From: Prescottella sp. R16
Lineage (GTDB): Bacteria > Actinomycetota > Actinomycetes > Mycobacteriales > Mycobacteriaceae
Direction: 5' to 3'
DNA length: 64,000 nucleotides
Assembly (NCBI RefSeq): GCF_030656875.1
Contig: NZ_CP130943.1
Span: 2,852,001-2,916,000, forward strand
In this document: in pieces, positions 36,498-45,138 of the stretch
Position numbering within the stretch: the stretch's first letter is position 1
How the letters are laid out: each line of letters begins with the position of its first letter
The notes under the pieces: model-generated
Told to the model about the DNA's origin: nothing
Databases searched by the model: none
Seen by the model: the letters and a program-made list of their open reading frames with translations, nothing else
Program-made: the position numbers and the translations under genes

Positions 36498-37508
36498 TCA
36501 GAGAAGGCGGCGGTGCGCCCGGATCGTGCCCAGACAATCGACCAACGTCGGCTTGGTGCCGTACACCAACTCCATGGCCTGTCGGTAGCCGTCCTCGAGG
36601 GCTTCGGCGCCTGGATGTCGGTGGGCAACGAGTGGACTGTCCCCGAACCCCTCTGCGGGCCGGGGTGTATAGCTGAATTCAGCTTTCTCACTGTGTTCGT
36701 CCACGTCGACACAGAGCGCTGCTATCCCAGTCGGACCAAGCTCTTCGAGCGCTGTAACGACGTGGTCGTCAGCGAGCAAGCAGTGAATGTCGTAGAGATG
36801 TCGGGCGTTACGCCGCAACGCAGACAACGCCGCTTCGTCCGGGGCGCGACTGGCCGCGTCGTGCAGGGCAGCGAGCTTCTCGAACAGGGTCCGTTCCGGC
36901 GCCAGCACTTCTACCTCGAACGGCGCGAACTCCTCCCATGTGTCGGGCGTGTCCCCGAGTACGTCGATCGCGAAGTCCGCGATCAGAGATCTGATCCGGT
37001 GCTGCCGAGTGGGAAAGGTGCCACCGCGCGATCCCATCTCGAGCAACACCCCTTCGCTGATCGCCTGCACCGCAGCAGGGGACGGCGCGACAAGAGTCGG
37101 GTAGAGATAGCGCACATTGCGTTTGATCCCTGTCGTCGACTCCTTCGGAACGATCTGGTTGCTCTCCAAGCCCAGATGCTGTGCGGCTGCGTCCCTCTTC
37201 GCTTTGAGCGCCCTGTCCCGGCTTCCCGCTCCCATACCGATGTCAGGGAACACGAGCAGCACGTCGACGTCCTCGGAGAATCGTTCGATCAACCCGTAGG
37301 CCCGCGACAGCGACGTGCCGCCCTTGAAGATCACACGCAGCTCACCGGTACCGGCCGGGCCGGCCACCTCGTACGGGGCTGCGACTGATCGCAGGACCTC
37401 CATTGCCCAGAAATCCTTCTCCAGGAACGTTTGGTCCAACGACAGTTGTTCGGCGGCGGCGCCGATCAACGCCGTCAGGTCGTCGAGGTGCTCACGCAAA
37501 CGAAGCAT
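36498..37508 (-). CDS. AbiEii family nucleotidyltransferase toxin
   Basis: Toxin of an AbiE-type toxin-antitoxin pair, 336 residues. The nucleotidyltransferase signature FKGGTSLSRAYGLIERFSED, immediately followed by VDV, (about 61-83) supplies the GS-like loop and the paired acidic residues. Members of this family (AbiEii, MenT) transfer nucleotides to targets such as tRNA and block phage growth or arrest cells. The start ATG at 37508 shares one base with the upstream antitoxin stop, so the pair is translationally coupled. Both genes lie between hsdR and hsdS. Confidence 0.9.
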   Translation of the reverse strand: MLRLREHLDDLTALIGAAAEQLSLDQTFLEKDFWAMEVLRSVAAPYEVAGPAGTGELRVIFKGGTSLSRAYGLIERFSEDVDVLLVFPDIGMGAGSRDRALKAKRDAAAQHLGLESNQIVPKESTTGIKRNVRYLYPTLVAPSPAAVQAISEGVLLEMGSRGGTFPTRQHRIRSLIADFAIDVLGDTPDTWEEFAPFEVEVLAPERTLFEKLAALHDAASRAPDEAALSALRRNARHLYDIHCLLADDHVVTALEELGPTGIAALCVDVDEHSEKAEFSYTPRPAEGFGDSPLVAHRHPGAEALEDGYRQAMELVYGTKPTLVDCLGTIRAHRRLL

Positions 37509-38125
37509 CACGCGACGACGCCCGACGCGCGTAGCCCGTCCTGTAACCGGGCCAGCGCTTCTCGCAGTGCCGACGAGTGTTCGTGTTCGGCTGCTGCGAC
37601 GAGCTTGTTCCAGCGCAATTTTCGGGATGCCGTCGCCGCACCCAACGCGGACACCAACGCCTCCCACCCCTCGTCGACAGTGGTCTTCCAGTCGCCGCGC
37701 AACAGTTCCAACGCCGCGATTTCGAGGGGCCGCAGCGAAGCGCGGGCAGGGTTGGACCGCGTCGTTACCCGCACCGGCAGCCCCGCCGGAACACGGCGAC
37801 CGGTCACGGCTATCGCCGGCTGTGCAGGCACCTGCGTCGTCAGCCCGAAAGCACGCGCCGCGGAGAATCCCGTCGGGCCGACTCCCGCAGTGCCCAGGAC
37901 TTCGGTGACCACTGCGTCGGCGGTGGGGCGAGTCATGCCGTAGCGAGTCTTGACCCCCTTGAAGTAGAGGCCCTTGCGGATCCGAATCAGCTCACCACGT
38001 GCACGCGCACGCTTGACAGCCGAGGCTGCGGCATCAGCAGAGCCCGGTAGCTTCCTCGTATGCACGAAGGAACCGACCGGGACAGCCTGCAACGCCTTCC
38101 CCGCAGGACCCACAGCAACCGTCAT
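37508..38125 (-). CDS. AbiEi/DUF6088-like antitoxin
   Basis: Antitoxin partner of 205 residues. The N-terminal winged helix (FVHTRKLPGSADAAASAVKRA and GELIRIRKGLYF) is typical of AbiEi/DUF6088 antitoxins. The C-terminal half should neutralise the toxin or its effect and aid cooperative DNA binding. The start is ATG at 38125; TTG two codons earlier is possible. Two direct repeats upstream (38161 and 38213) are candidate autoregulatory sites. Confidence 0.85.
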   Translation of the reverse strand: MTVAVGPAGKALQAVPVGSFVHTRKLPGSADAAASAVKRARARGELIRIRKGLYFKGVKTRYGMTRPTADAVVTEVLGTAGVGPTGFSAARAFGLTTQVPAQPAIAVTGRRVPAGLPVRVTTRSNPARASLRPLEIAALELLRGDWKTTVDEGWEALVSALGAATASRKLRWNKLVAAAEHEHSSALREALARLQDGLRASGVVA

Positions 38126-38160
38126 GGGCAAAACTGTATCGAAAACATGTCACAAAAACC

Positions 38161-38222
38161 ATCTCTACCAGCGATGTAGGGAATCACAGCGTGCACGAAG
38201 GACCGTCGACATATCTCTACCA
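38161..38222 (-). repeat. direct repeats upstream of the AbiE pair
   Basis: ATCTCTACCA occurs at 38161-38170 and 38213-38222, 52 bp apart (about five helical turns), just upstream of the antitoxin start and between it and the divergent RES gene. These fit cooperative binding by an AbiEi-like antitoxin. Confidence 0.55.
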
Positions 38223-38278
38223 ATGGTTGATGTGGTTGAGCAGGCTCAGGTTGACGTAGTCGACCAGCCGGGAGGCGC

Positions 38279-38710
38279 ATGAGCACCTTGGCCGAACAGG
38301 AACGCAAGCTCATGGAGTTACTCACCCGCCGCGTCCACCAGGCGTTCACCGACGCGGGAACGGTGCATCCGCATCTGGTCACCTTGTGGAAGATCCTGCG
38401 TGAGGCAGCTGACCCCGTGGACGTGCGCGGTGTGGCTGCGCAGCCGTTGCTGCGCGGGCACCGTGTGGCGAACAGCCCGTGGTGGTTCGCTTCTTCCGGT
38501 GGCGGCCGGTTCGATCTCGCTCTGCCGCGGGGCACCTGCTATCTCGCCCTCGACGAGGCCACTGCGATCCGGGAGACCGTCGGGGAGGCAGGTGACGCCA
38601 GCTGGCCGGTGGATCCGAGCCCCGAATCGTTCGCGGTGGCCGCACGCCGGCAGGGTTTCACCGTCGCCCGGCCGCCGCGGTCGGTGCGGATCGTCTCACC
38701 ACCCAACTGA
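38279..38710 (+). pseudogene. truncated RES-domain toxin
   Basis: Protein of 143 residues starting after GGGAGG. The first part of a RES (NAD+-degrading toxin) domain is clear: LLRGHRVANSPWWFASSGG, GRFDL, GTCYLALDEATAIRETVG. It includes the Arg, Tyr and Glu positions expected in the active site. The remaining part of a typical RES domain is absent: the frame ends at VRIVSPPN and I find no continuation in other frames. It is followed at once by the convergent DUF6508 remnant. It is probably a broken toxin gene, though a short variant cannot be ruled out. No Xre-type antitoxin partner is adjacent. Confidence 0.6.
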
Positions 38711-38755
38711 GCGGATCGAGAACTACCGACCCGACCAACGTGTACGCCTGCCTGG

Positions 38756-39231
38756 TTACTCGGCGGTCGAGGTCTCACTTCCTGTCGGCGCGAAGTCCAG
38801 GAGTCGTACCAGTAGCCGTGGAACGGTGCGGTTCTCGAACGCCTGCGCCAACGCCCCTCGCTGAATCGGTCCTGTCGGATCAGTGCGGTGAGGAGTCCCA
38901 CGGTTTGCGCCCACGTCAATGTGTCCGGGTCGAAGGTTTCGCCGGCGACGAGTCGGCGGCCTTCCTCCCATTCCGGCCATGCGAACGGAACAATCAGACC
39001 CAGGTTGTAGATCGTCTGCACGGCCTCACGCATCAACTCGCCTGAGAACGCATATCCGAGCTTGAAAGAGTTGTCCCCTATCCGTTTCGGCGGGACCCAC
39101 CGCGCGAACGGGCCGCCGTGTGCGGCGACCCGTTCGGTGATGTCACGCAGTCTCGACCAGTCGGCCGGAGCGAGGGACGCCCCCACCGCATCCGCCAACT
39201 CGACGAGTTCCCTCGTGACCTCGTCTGTCAC
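38756..39231 (-). pseudogene. DUF6508 family gene with a frameshift
   Basis: The start GTG at 39231 overlaps the hsdS stop (GTGA), so this is the fourth gene of the hsdM-hsdS unit. The first 120 or so residues read well (IVPFAWPEWEEGRRLV, LTALIRQDRFSEG), then the frame runs into unrelated arginine-rich sequence. Shifting frame at the four-base run 38854-38857 restores ALAQAFENRTVPRLLVRLL and a stop at 38756. One missing G explains it. It could be a true mutation, a sequencing error, or slippage. DUF6508 function is unknown. Confidence 0.8.
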
Positions 39232-40349
39232 AACGCAGCCTCCACCACACGCTCCGCATCGCGGACGCGGAGTTCACCCGACATCAGGCGTGGGAGGAGG
39301 GCGTCGCGGAGGGTGGAGAGGGTTCGGGATTCGACAGACAACTGGTCCTGGATACGCAGCAGTTCACCTGCACGCGTAGAGAATTTACTCATCCTCTGAT
39401 CGTCGACAATCGGAATGCTCCGCCTCAGCGCTTGATCTCGATTCAGGCCCGGGACAGCCGAGTCAGAGTTGTACTCACTCCAATCCAGAGACCGCAGGAG
39501 GTAGTAGAGGTAGACGATCGTGCCCTCACTCACCGGAACGACAAAGAAGGTCGTATCAATCGGATAGGTCGGCACGTTCGACCAGTGCACTGCACCGATC
39601 GTGCCCTTCCTGCCAACAACAACTGCAGGACCATCGATCAGCGCTTCGTTGTGATATCCGGTGACACCACCACTGCCGATGACCGGCACGCCACCGCCCA
39701 ACCGTTTGGTTGCCGGCAAGGCCTTTCCGTAGTTCAAGGACAGGACGTCACCCAACGCACCTGACGCTGCATCAAGCTGTGCGTGCCGAAACATTGCTGC
39801 AGCCAACTGATCGGAGGTCTCGGCCAGCTTCCGGTTCGCGGCGATCTTGTCGTCGAGGGCGCCGAGGACTTCGGCGATGGCGCGCTGCGACCACAAGTCC
39901 GGAAGTTCCGGGAGTTGGAAGTTCTTGACGTCTGCGACACGCAGATGCGCGACGGTTGAGCCCATTGCTCCCGAGACGAGGCGACTTTGCACTGTTGGAC
40001 TGACAAGGAGGTAGTACAGGAAGCCCGGATCAACGATTGCAGGGTTAGCACGTAGATGGGTAGTTCTTTGTCCTGCAGCATATTTACCGCCGGCTGGAAT
40101 TCGAATCACCGGCCCAACGGGAGCCTCCCGAGCGAGAAGTAGATCGCCCTCCACCGGCACGAGTCTGCGCGTCCACGTCGCAAAGGTATCCTTGGAGATT
40201 CTGCGTGCCTGCTCCAAATCGAGCATGTTGCCGCGCATGGCAGGAGTCCCAATAGCGAAGTACTCACCGTCGATCGTCTCCGGCGCCGTGCGATTTACAC
40301 AATCAACTACCTCAAGGCACGCGTCGGCGAGCGAGATGCGCGTAGTCAC
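39228..40349 (-). CDS. hsdS: type I restriction enzyme, specificity subunit (HsdS)
   Basis: DNA-recognition subunit of 373 residues with two target-recognition domains, each followed by a conserved helix: SQRAIAEVLGALDDKIAANRKLAETSD after the first and the C-terminal LSTLRDALLPRLMSGELRV. Codon use in the recognition domains is less GC-biased than in neighbouring genes, as often seen for exchanged HsdS domains. Start and stop overlap hsdM and the DUF6508 gene by 4 nt each. The recognition sequence cannot be predicted here. Confidence 0.93.
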   Translation of the reverse strand: MTTRISLADACLEVVDCVNRTAPETIDGEYFAIGTPAMRGNMLDLEQARRISKDTFATWTRRLVPVEGDLLLAREAPVGPVIRIPAGGKYAAGQRTTHLRANPAIVDPGFLYYLLVSPTVQSRLVSGAMGSTVAHLRVADVKNFQLPELPDLWSQRAIAEVLGALDDKIAANRKLAETSDQLAAAMFRHAQLDAASGALGDVLSLNYGKALPATKRLGGGVPVIGSGGVTGYHNEALIDGPAVVVGRKGTIGAVHWSNVPTYPIDTTFFVVPVSEGTIVYLYYLLRSLDWSEYNSDSAVPGLNRDQALRRSIPIVDDQRMSKFSTRAGELLRIQDQLSVESRTLSTLRDALLPRLMSGELRVRDAERVVEAAL

Positions 40350-41959
40350 TGCACCCTCCCCAACTGCTCCCGCACAACCTGCTGCAACCGCGCACTCTCG
40401 TCGAACTGGGCATACAGTTCACCGGTCAGCCGGGCAATCTTTTCTTCGATGGGTTCGCCGTCGTCTTCGATGGGGGCGGCACCGACGTAGCGGCCGGGGG
40501 TGAGTGCGTAGTCAGCTTCCTTGATCTCGGCGAGGGTGGCCGAGTAGCAGAAGCCTGGCTCGTCGGCGTAATCAGCTTGGGAAGCTGAAGACGTTCCGCG
40601 CCAGGCATGAACCGTGCCCGCAATCTTAGCGATGTCGTCGTCGGACAGGGCCCGCTCCGCACGATCCACCATGTGGCCGAGATTGCGGGCATCGATGAAC
40701 AGCACCTGCCCCTGACGATCCACCTTGCCCTTCGGGCCGGCGGTCTTGTCCTTCGCGAGGAACCACACGCACACCGGGATACCGGTGGACCGGAACAGTT
40801 GGGTGGGTAGTGCCACCATGCACGACACCAGATCCGCCTCCACCAGCTGGGCCCGAATATCGCCCTCCCCACCGGAATTCGACGACATCGACCCGTTCGC
40901 CATCACAATGCCGGCGCTACCTCGCTCGGCGAGCTTCGAGACGATGTGCTGAATCCAGGCGTAGTTCGCGTTACCGGCCGGCGGAACACCGTACCGCCAG
41001 CGCCGGTCGTCCTCCTTACGCGTCCAATCCTTGATGTTGAACGGCGGATTCGCCAGCACATAGTCTGCCAGCAGATCCGGATGCTTGTCCTGCGCGAACG
41101 TGTCCTCCCAACGGTCCCCCAGATTGCCCGTCACACCGTGGATCGCGAGGTTCATCTTCGCCATCTGCCAGGTGCGCTGATTCAACTCCTGGCCGAACAC
41201 CGACGCATCCTGCGGATTACCGCCGTGCTGCTCGATGAACTTCTCCGTCTGCACGAACATGCCACCAGAACCGCAACACGGGTCGTACACGCGGCCACCG
41301 AACGGCTCCAACACCTCCACCAGCACCCGCACCACACCGGCCGGCGTATAGAACTCGCCGCCCCGCTTACCCTCGGCGCGCGCGAACTTCTCCAGAAAGT
41401 ACTCGTACACCTCCCCCAGCAGATCCCGCGCCTTCGACGCCCCCACACCCGTGAACCGGGTGTCGCCCAGCAGGTCGATCAACTCGCCCAACCGGCGCTG
41501 ATCGACACTGTCGTTGTTGAAAATCGTCGGCAGCGTGCCACGCAGGCTCTCGTTGGCGTCCATCAACTGCCGCATCGCGGCGTCGATCAGGTCGCCGACA
41601 GTGGCGCCTTCGACGCCCGGCGCCTCCGCGATACCCTTCGCGTTCGCGGCCAGGAATTCCCAGCGGGCCGTGTCCGGAACCCAGAACACGCCACCCGCGC
41701 GGTACTCGTCCTCGTCGTCGATCAACTGCGCGATCTGGTTCTCGTCCAGACCGTCCGCTACCAGTTCCGCACGAATCTGCTCACGCCGCTCGGTGAACGC
41801 GTCCGACACATACTTGAGGAACACCAGCCCCAGGATCACGTCCTTGTACTGGGACGCGTCCATCGACCCGCGCAACTTGTCCGCAGCCTTCCACAGCGTG
41901 TCCTTCAGTTCCTTCATCGTCGACGGCGCCGCGTCGACGGTCTTCTTCCTGGGGGGCAT
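40346..41959 (-). CDS. hsdM: type I restriction enzyme, methyltransferase subunit (HsdM)
   Basis: N6-adenine methyltransferase subunit of 537 residues. After an N-terminal helical domain (LWKAADKLRGSMDASQYKDV), the SAM-binding motif DPCCGSGG (226-233) and catalytic NPPF (304-307) are intact, so the enzyme should be active. It starts 2 bp after the stop of the HTH-methyltransferase-like gene with a GAAAGGCTGAGG leader, and overlaps hsdS by 4 nt. Confidence 0.97.
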   Translation of the reverse strand: MPPRKKTVDAAPSTMKELKDTLWKAADKLRGSMDASQYKDVILGLVFLKYVSDAFTERREQIRAELVADGLDENQIAQLIDDEDEYRAGGVFWVPDTARWEFLAANAKGIAEAPGVEGATVGDLIDAAMRQLMDANESLRGTLPTIFNNDSVDQRRLGELIDLLGDTRFTGVGASKARDLLGEVYEYFLEKFARAEGKRGGEFYTPAGVVRVLVEVLEPFGGRVYDPCCGSGGMFVQTEKFIEQHGGNPQDASVFGQELNQRTWQMAKMNLAIHGVTGNLGDRWEDTFAQDKHPDLLADYVLANPPFNIKDWTRKEDDRRWRYGVPPAGNANYAWIQHIVSKLAERGSAGIVMANGSMSSNSGGEGDIRAQLVEADLVSCMVALPTQLFRSTGIPVCVWFLAKDKTAGPKGKVDRQGQVLFIDARNLGHMVDRAERALSDDDIAKIAGTVHAWRGTSSASQADYADEPGFCYSATLAEIKEADYALTPGRYVGAAPIEDDGEPIEEKIARLTGELYAQFDESARLQQVVREQLGRVQ

Positions 41960-41961
41960 CC

Positions 41962-44049
41962 TCAGCCTTTCTCCGGTTCCGACACAGTTTCCTCGGCGAC
42001 CACCAACACGCCCCGACCCACCCCGTCCACGACGGTGTCGGTCAAGCGGTCGATCGTCGCCACCAATTCTTCGGCCGCCTGCCTGCGGCGGCGCAGATCC
42101 GCCAACGCCGCCGTCACGGCAGGCACACGGGACGGTTCGACGCGGGGAATCTCCCACGTACGCCACGGTTTTCCTCGACGCACCGCACCCGACGTGCGGT
42201 CCCCGATCCCCACTGCCCGCAGATGCCCGGCGATCAGCTCCGGCACCAGCCCCGAGGCGAGTGGATCGGCGACCCGCATGATCCGGGCCGGGGCGAGTAC
42301 GACCGACGACCCCTCGACGTCGACCGTCACCCCGAACCCCGGAACGGTGCAGAACACGATGTCGCCGGGCTCGGTGTAGCGACCGTTCGGGTGCCGCGTC
42401 GTAAACACCAGACGGTCGATTCCCCGCTCCCCCACCGAACGACGGCCCAGGACCTCGTCGGGCCCGATCACCCGCACCACCCCCGCGGCGTCGTCGGCGC
42501 CGGATTCCGACAGATCCGCGGCGTCGATCCTGTTGCCCGGCACCACCGTCAACTCCCGCGACCGCGCCAGCAGACCAGCCGACACCGTCGGGGCGGCAGC
42601 GGACCGGTACTCGACCGGAACCGTCAGATGCGGGTCGATCCGCGCCGCCCGATCCCGGTACTCCCCCACCAACTGGACCACCCGCCCCGCCGCCTCCGCT
42701 GCCGGACGGCGCGGACGCGGCCCCCGATGCGGGCGCGGCGGCGCCAACGTCCCCGACGCCAGCAGCTCCGCCGTCCGATACACACCCCCCACCCGGAACG
42801 AGTGGGCGCGCAACGACTCCCAGGAGCCCATCGCGGCAAGCACATCGGACAGCACCGCCTCGGTGGTGTAGTCGTCGAGCTCCACCCCACCCAGATCCGC
42901 GAGTACCGTCCACCGGTCACCCGGCGCGATCGACGCGTCGGCGCAGCCCAGCACCCACAGCGCCATCGACAACCCGGGCCGGGACACCAACAGCCCCTCC
43001 GGCAACCGCACCACTGCGCGAATCCGATCCGACCGCAACAGCGCCGACCGCACCGACTCGGCCTCCCGATCGGCGAGCGGATCGACGAGCGCACTCGCCG
43101 GCCCGACGATCACCGCGACCTGGCCGTCCCGCATCTGCAACACCAGATCGTCGATCGCGGACAGGATCTCCATATCCGACAGGAACGGCGCACCCGATCC
43201 GGGGAACTGCGTCAGAAACGTCGCCGGCCCCGGAACGCCGTCGTCTTTCCCGGCCGAACGGATCCGCCACTGGTGCACGACCAGCCGGCGGTCCGCCAGC
43301 CGTGACGCCGCGGTGTCCGCCCCACCGGTGACCGCGACCGCGTCCGTGTACTCCGGCAGCATCGACCGCAACGTCACCAACAGGTCGCTCCCCGCATCCG
43401 ACGGGTCGACGAACACCGCCCCCTCCGCGCCTTCTGTGCCCGACAGCACCATCGCGACCCGGGCCGCCAATTCGAGGGCGGCAGGCCGCAACACGGGATC
43501 ACTCGAATCCTGCAGTCCGTGTCGAAACCGTTGCCGCATAAGCGCTTCGAACGCCTCCGCCGGCGTGTAAGCAGCATCGGACATGATGTCGACGTGCCCG
43601 GCGAGCACCTCGAGATCGTCCCCGAGCCGCTCCACCTCCCGGAACAGGAAACGATCGTCCGGGTCCAGACCGTCGACCTCGTCCAGCAAGTCCTCGGCAT
43701 CCCACTCCGCGAGCTGACCACCGAGGAGAACCTTGACGCACAGCAGCGCCGTCACACCGTCCAGGACGGCATCCGACGGCAACGCCGACTCGTGCCCCAG
43801 CACCGCATGCAGGGCGAGATCCTCCACGACCGTGTCACTGTTACCCAGTCCACGGGCCCGGATCCACCGCACCACCTCGTCCGCCGCATAGTGCTCCACC
43901 CGGTCCCGCGTCGCGACCGGACTCGGGAACGGGAGCGCGGTCGACCGGTAGCGGTTGATCCACATCGTCACCACGGGCCGCCGGACCTTCGCCAGCTCGG
44001 CGATGGCCAGCTTCGACAGCAGCAGGGCCGGCATCACGCGATCGTCCAT
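41962..44049 (-). CDS. HTH - degenerate methyltransferase - HsdS-like fusion protein
   Basis: Protein of 695 residues preceding hsdM in the same transcription unit. Residues 15-65 look like a helix-turn-helix. Residues 160-370 follow the HsdM layout (YTPAEAFEALM; VDPSDAGSDLL at 214-224 where motif I should be; IRAVVRLPEGLL at 343-354), but the NPPF site is replaced by TQFPG (280-284). Residues 500-680 resemble an HsdS recognition domain plus coiled coil (LADLRRRRQAAEELVATIDR). It is therefore probably a non-catalytic DNA-binding or regulatory protein of the restriction system. No exact family is recognised. Confidence 0.75.
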   Translation of the reverse strand: MDDRVMPALLLSKLAIAELAKVRRPVVTMWINRYRSTALPFPSPVATRDRVEHYAADEVVRWIRARGLGNSDTVVEDLALHAVLGHESALPSDAVLDGVTALLCVKVLLGGQLAEWDAEDLLDEVDGLDPDDRFLFREVERLGDDLEVLAGHVDIMSDAAYTPAEAFEALMRQRFRHGLQDSSDPVLRPAALELAARVAMVLSGTEGAEGAVFVDPSDAGSDLLVTLRSMLPEYTDAVAVTGGADTAASRLADRRLVVHQWRIRSAGKDDGVPGPATFLTQFPGSGAPFLSDMEILSAIDDLVLQMRDGQVAVIVGPASALVDPLADREAESVRSALLRSDRIRAVVRLPEGLLVSRPGLSMALWVLGCADASIAPGDRWTVLADLGGVELDDYTTEAVLSDVLAAMGSWESLRAHSFRVGGVYRTAELLASGTLAPPRPHRGPRPRRPAAEAAGRVVQLVGEYRDRAARIDPHLTVPVEYRSAAAPTVSAGLLARSRELTVVPGNRIDAADLSESGADDAAGVVRVIGPDEVLGRRSVGERGIDRLVFTTRHPNGRYTEPGDIVFCTVPGFGVTVDVEGSSVVLAPARIMRVADPLASGLVPELIAGHLRAVGIGDRTSGAVRRGKPWRTWEIPRVEPSRVPAVTAALADLRRRRQAAEELVATIDRLTDTVVDGVGRGVLVVAEETVSEPEKG

Positions 44050-44128
44050 CGTGTCGTACCCCTTCCGTACCGTGCGGACTGTCGCCGGGAAACATTACCC
44101 GGAAATCAACTTATGTATTACACATCGT

Positions 44129-44146
44129 CGATAACCCCCGTTATCG
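44129..44146. promoter_or_regulatory. 18-bp palindrome, right end of restriction locus
   Basis: CGATAACCCCCGTTATCG matches the site at 35565-35582 in 16 of 18 positions with the same spacing. It lies between the divergent HTH-methyltransferase-like gene and the RNase H-fold gene. The two copies sit 8.5 kb apart in regions that drive hsdR and hsdM. Confidence 0.65.
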
Positions 44147-44169
44147 CGTTCCTCTTGGCCTCCAAGACC

Positions 44170-44213
44170 GCTCCTGTCGCAGTGTTGTCTCAGCAATGAC
44201 AACCGACAGGAGC
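44170..44213 (+). promoter_or_regulatory. hairpin sequestering a ribosome-binding site
   Basis: GCTCCTGTCG (44170-44179) pairs perfectly with CGACAGGAGC (44204-44213), and inside it GTTGTC (44184-44189) pairs with GACAAC (44198-44203). The right arm contains the AGGAG ribosome-binding site of the gene starting at 44219. If transcribed, this structure would hide the site. Confidence 0.6.
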
Positions 44214-44218
44214 CACCG

Positions 44219-45073
44219 ATGACAGTCGCCGTGATCCACACCCGACAGAGTGCCGAGCACGATCTCACCGTCGCCGGCATCGCGCTGGCCGACGGTGACA
44301 GCGTGCGGACCGACGTGCTCACCCGGCCCGGCGCCGACGCCCAGGCCCAGGCCCAGGCCCAGCAGGCCACCGTCCTCGACGCCTTCGAATCGATCTACCG
44401 ACAGGCCCTCGCAGAGCCGACCCCGCCGGTGCTGTACGTCGGCCACGCCGAAACCCGCGCCGCACTGACCGCCGTCGCTGCATCGTTCCCGGCGGTACAG
44501 TTCGTCACCACCACCCGCGGCCGGATCCCGGCACTGCTCCACACCGCGGGCACCGCCATCTCCGCACACCTCGCGTCCCTCCGGCCCGAACCGGAGCCGA
44601 CCACCGCCCCGAAACCGGAACTGCTGGTGGCCACCGATGCCTCGAAGTGCACCCGCCGCCGCGGCGTCGGAGTCGCCTGCGTCAGCGCCGACGGCATCCA
44701 CCGCCAGAAAGTGGTGGAGGACGTGCGTTCCGTCCTGCACGGCGAACTGCTGGCCATCGAACTCGCCGTAACCAGCTTCCCGAACCGTCCGCTGCACGTC
44801 CTCACCGACAGCAGAGCCGCACTCGCCTGCCTCGGTACAGACCGCATCGACCACGGCGACGCCTCGGCGACCGTCGACCGCATCCGCCACCGCACCCGGG
44901 GACTCGCCGTCCGCTACTCGTGGGTGCGCGGACACAACGGCCACACGCTCAACGAGGCCGCACACCGGCTCGCCGTGGCGGCCCGCCGTGGACACGAAGC
45001 CGACATCCCTCAGCAGATCCGGCATGCAGTGGCCGGCAACATCGTCGCGCCCCTGCTCACCCACGCCGCCTGA
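44219..45073 (+). CDS. RNase H-fold protein
   Basis: Protein of 284 residues: an N-terminal domain of unknown type (about 1-120) containing a short AQAQAQAQ repeat, and a C-terminal RNase HI-like domain (about 133-255). Three catalytic acids are placed as in RNase H: D140 (LVATDASK), E176 (GELLAIELA) and D197 (LTDSRAAL). WVRGHNGHTLNEAAHRLA matches the last motif, but the fourth acid is replaced by His249. Activity on RNA-DNA hybrids is therefore uncertain. It heads a plus-strand block divergent from the restriction operon. Confidence 0.8.
   Translation: MTVAVIHTRQSAEHDLTVAGIALADGDSVRTDVLTRPGADAQAQAQAQQATVLDAFESIYRQALAEPTPPVLYVGHAETRAALTAVAASFPAVQFVTTTRGRIPALLHTAGTAISAHLASLRPEPEPTTAPKPELLVATDASKCTRRRGVGVACVSADGIHRQKVVEDVRSVLHGELLAIELAVTSFPNRPLHVLTDSRAALACLGTDRIDHGDASATVDRIRHRTRGLAVRYSWVRGHNGHTLNEAAHRLAVAARRGHEADIPQQIRHAVAGNIVAPLLTHAA
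44339..44362 (+). repeat. four tandem GCCCAG hexamers
   Basis: Four copies of GCCCAG encode the AQAQAQAQ stretch of the RNase H-fold protein. Copy-number change would be in frame. Confidence 0.9.
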
Positions 45074-45138
45074 CACCCACACACCACCGGCCCGCAGCAA
45101 CACCGTCGCGGGCCCTCACCACCCATCGGAGGAACATC

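Noticed and set aside
39228..40349. Truncated or inverted hsdS as evidence of a specificity-switching locus
   Set aside because: HsdS is full length with both recognition domains. I found no partial hsdS copies, inverted repeats or recombinase nearby.
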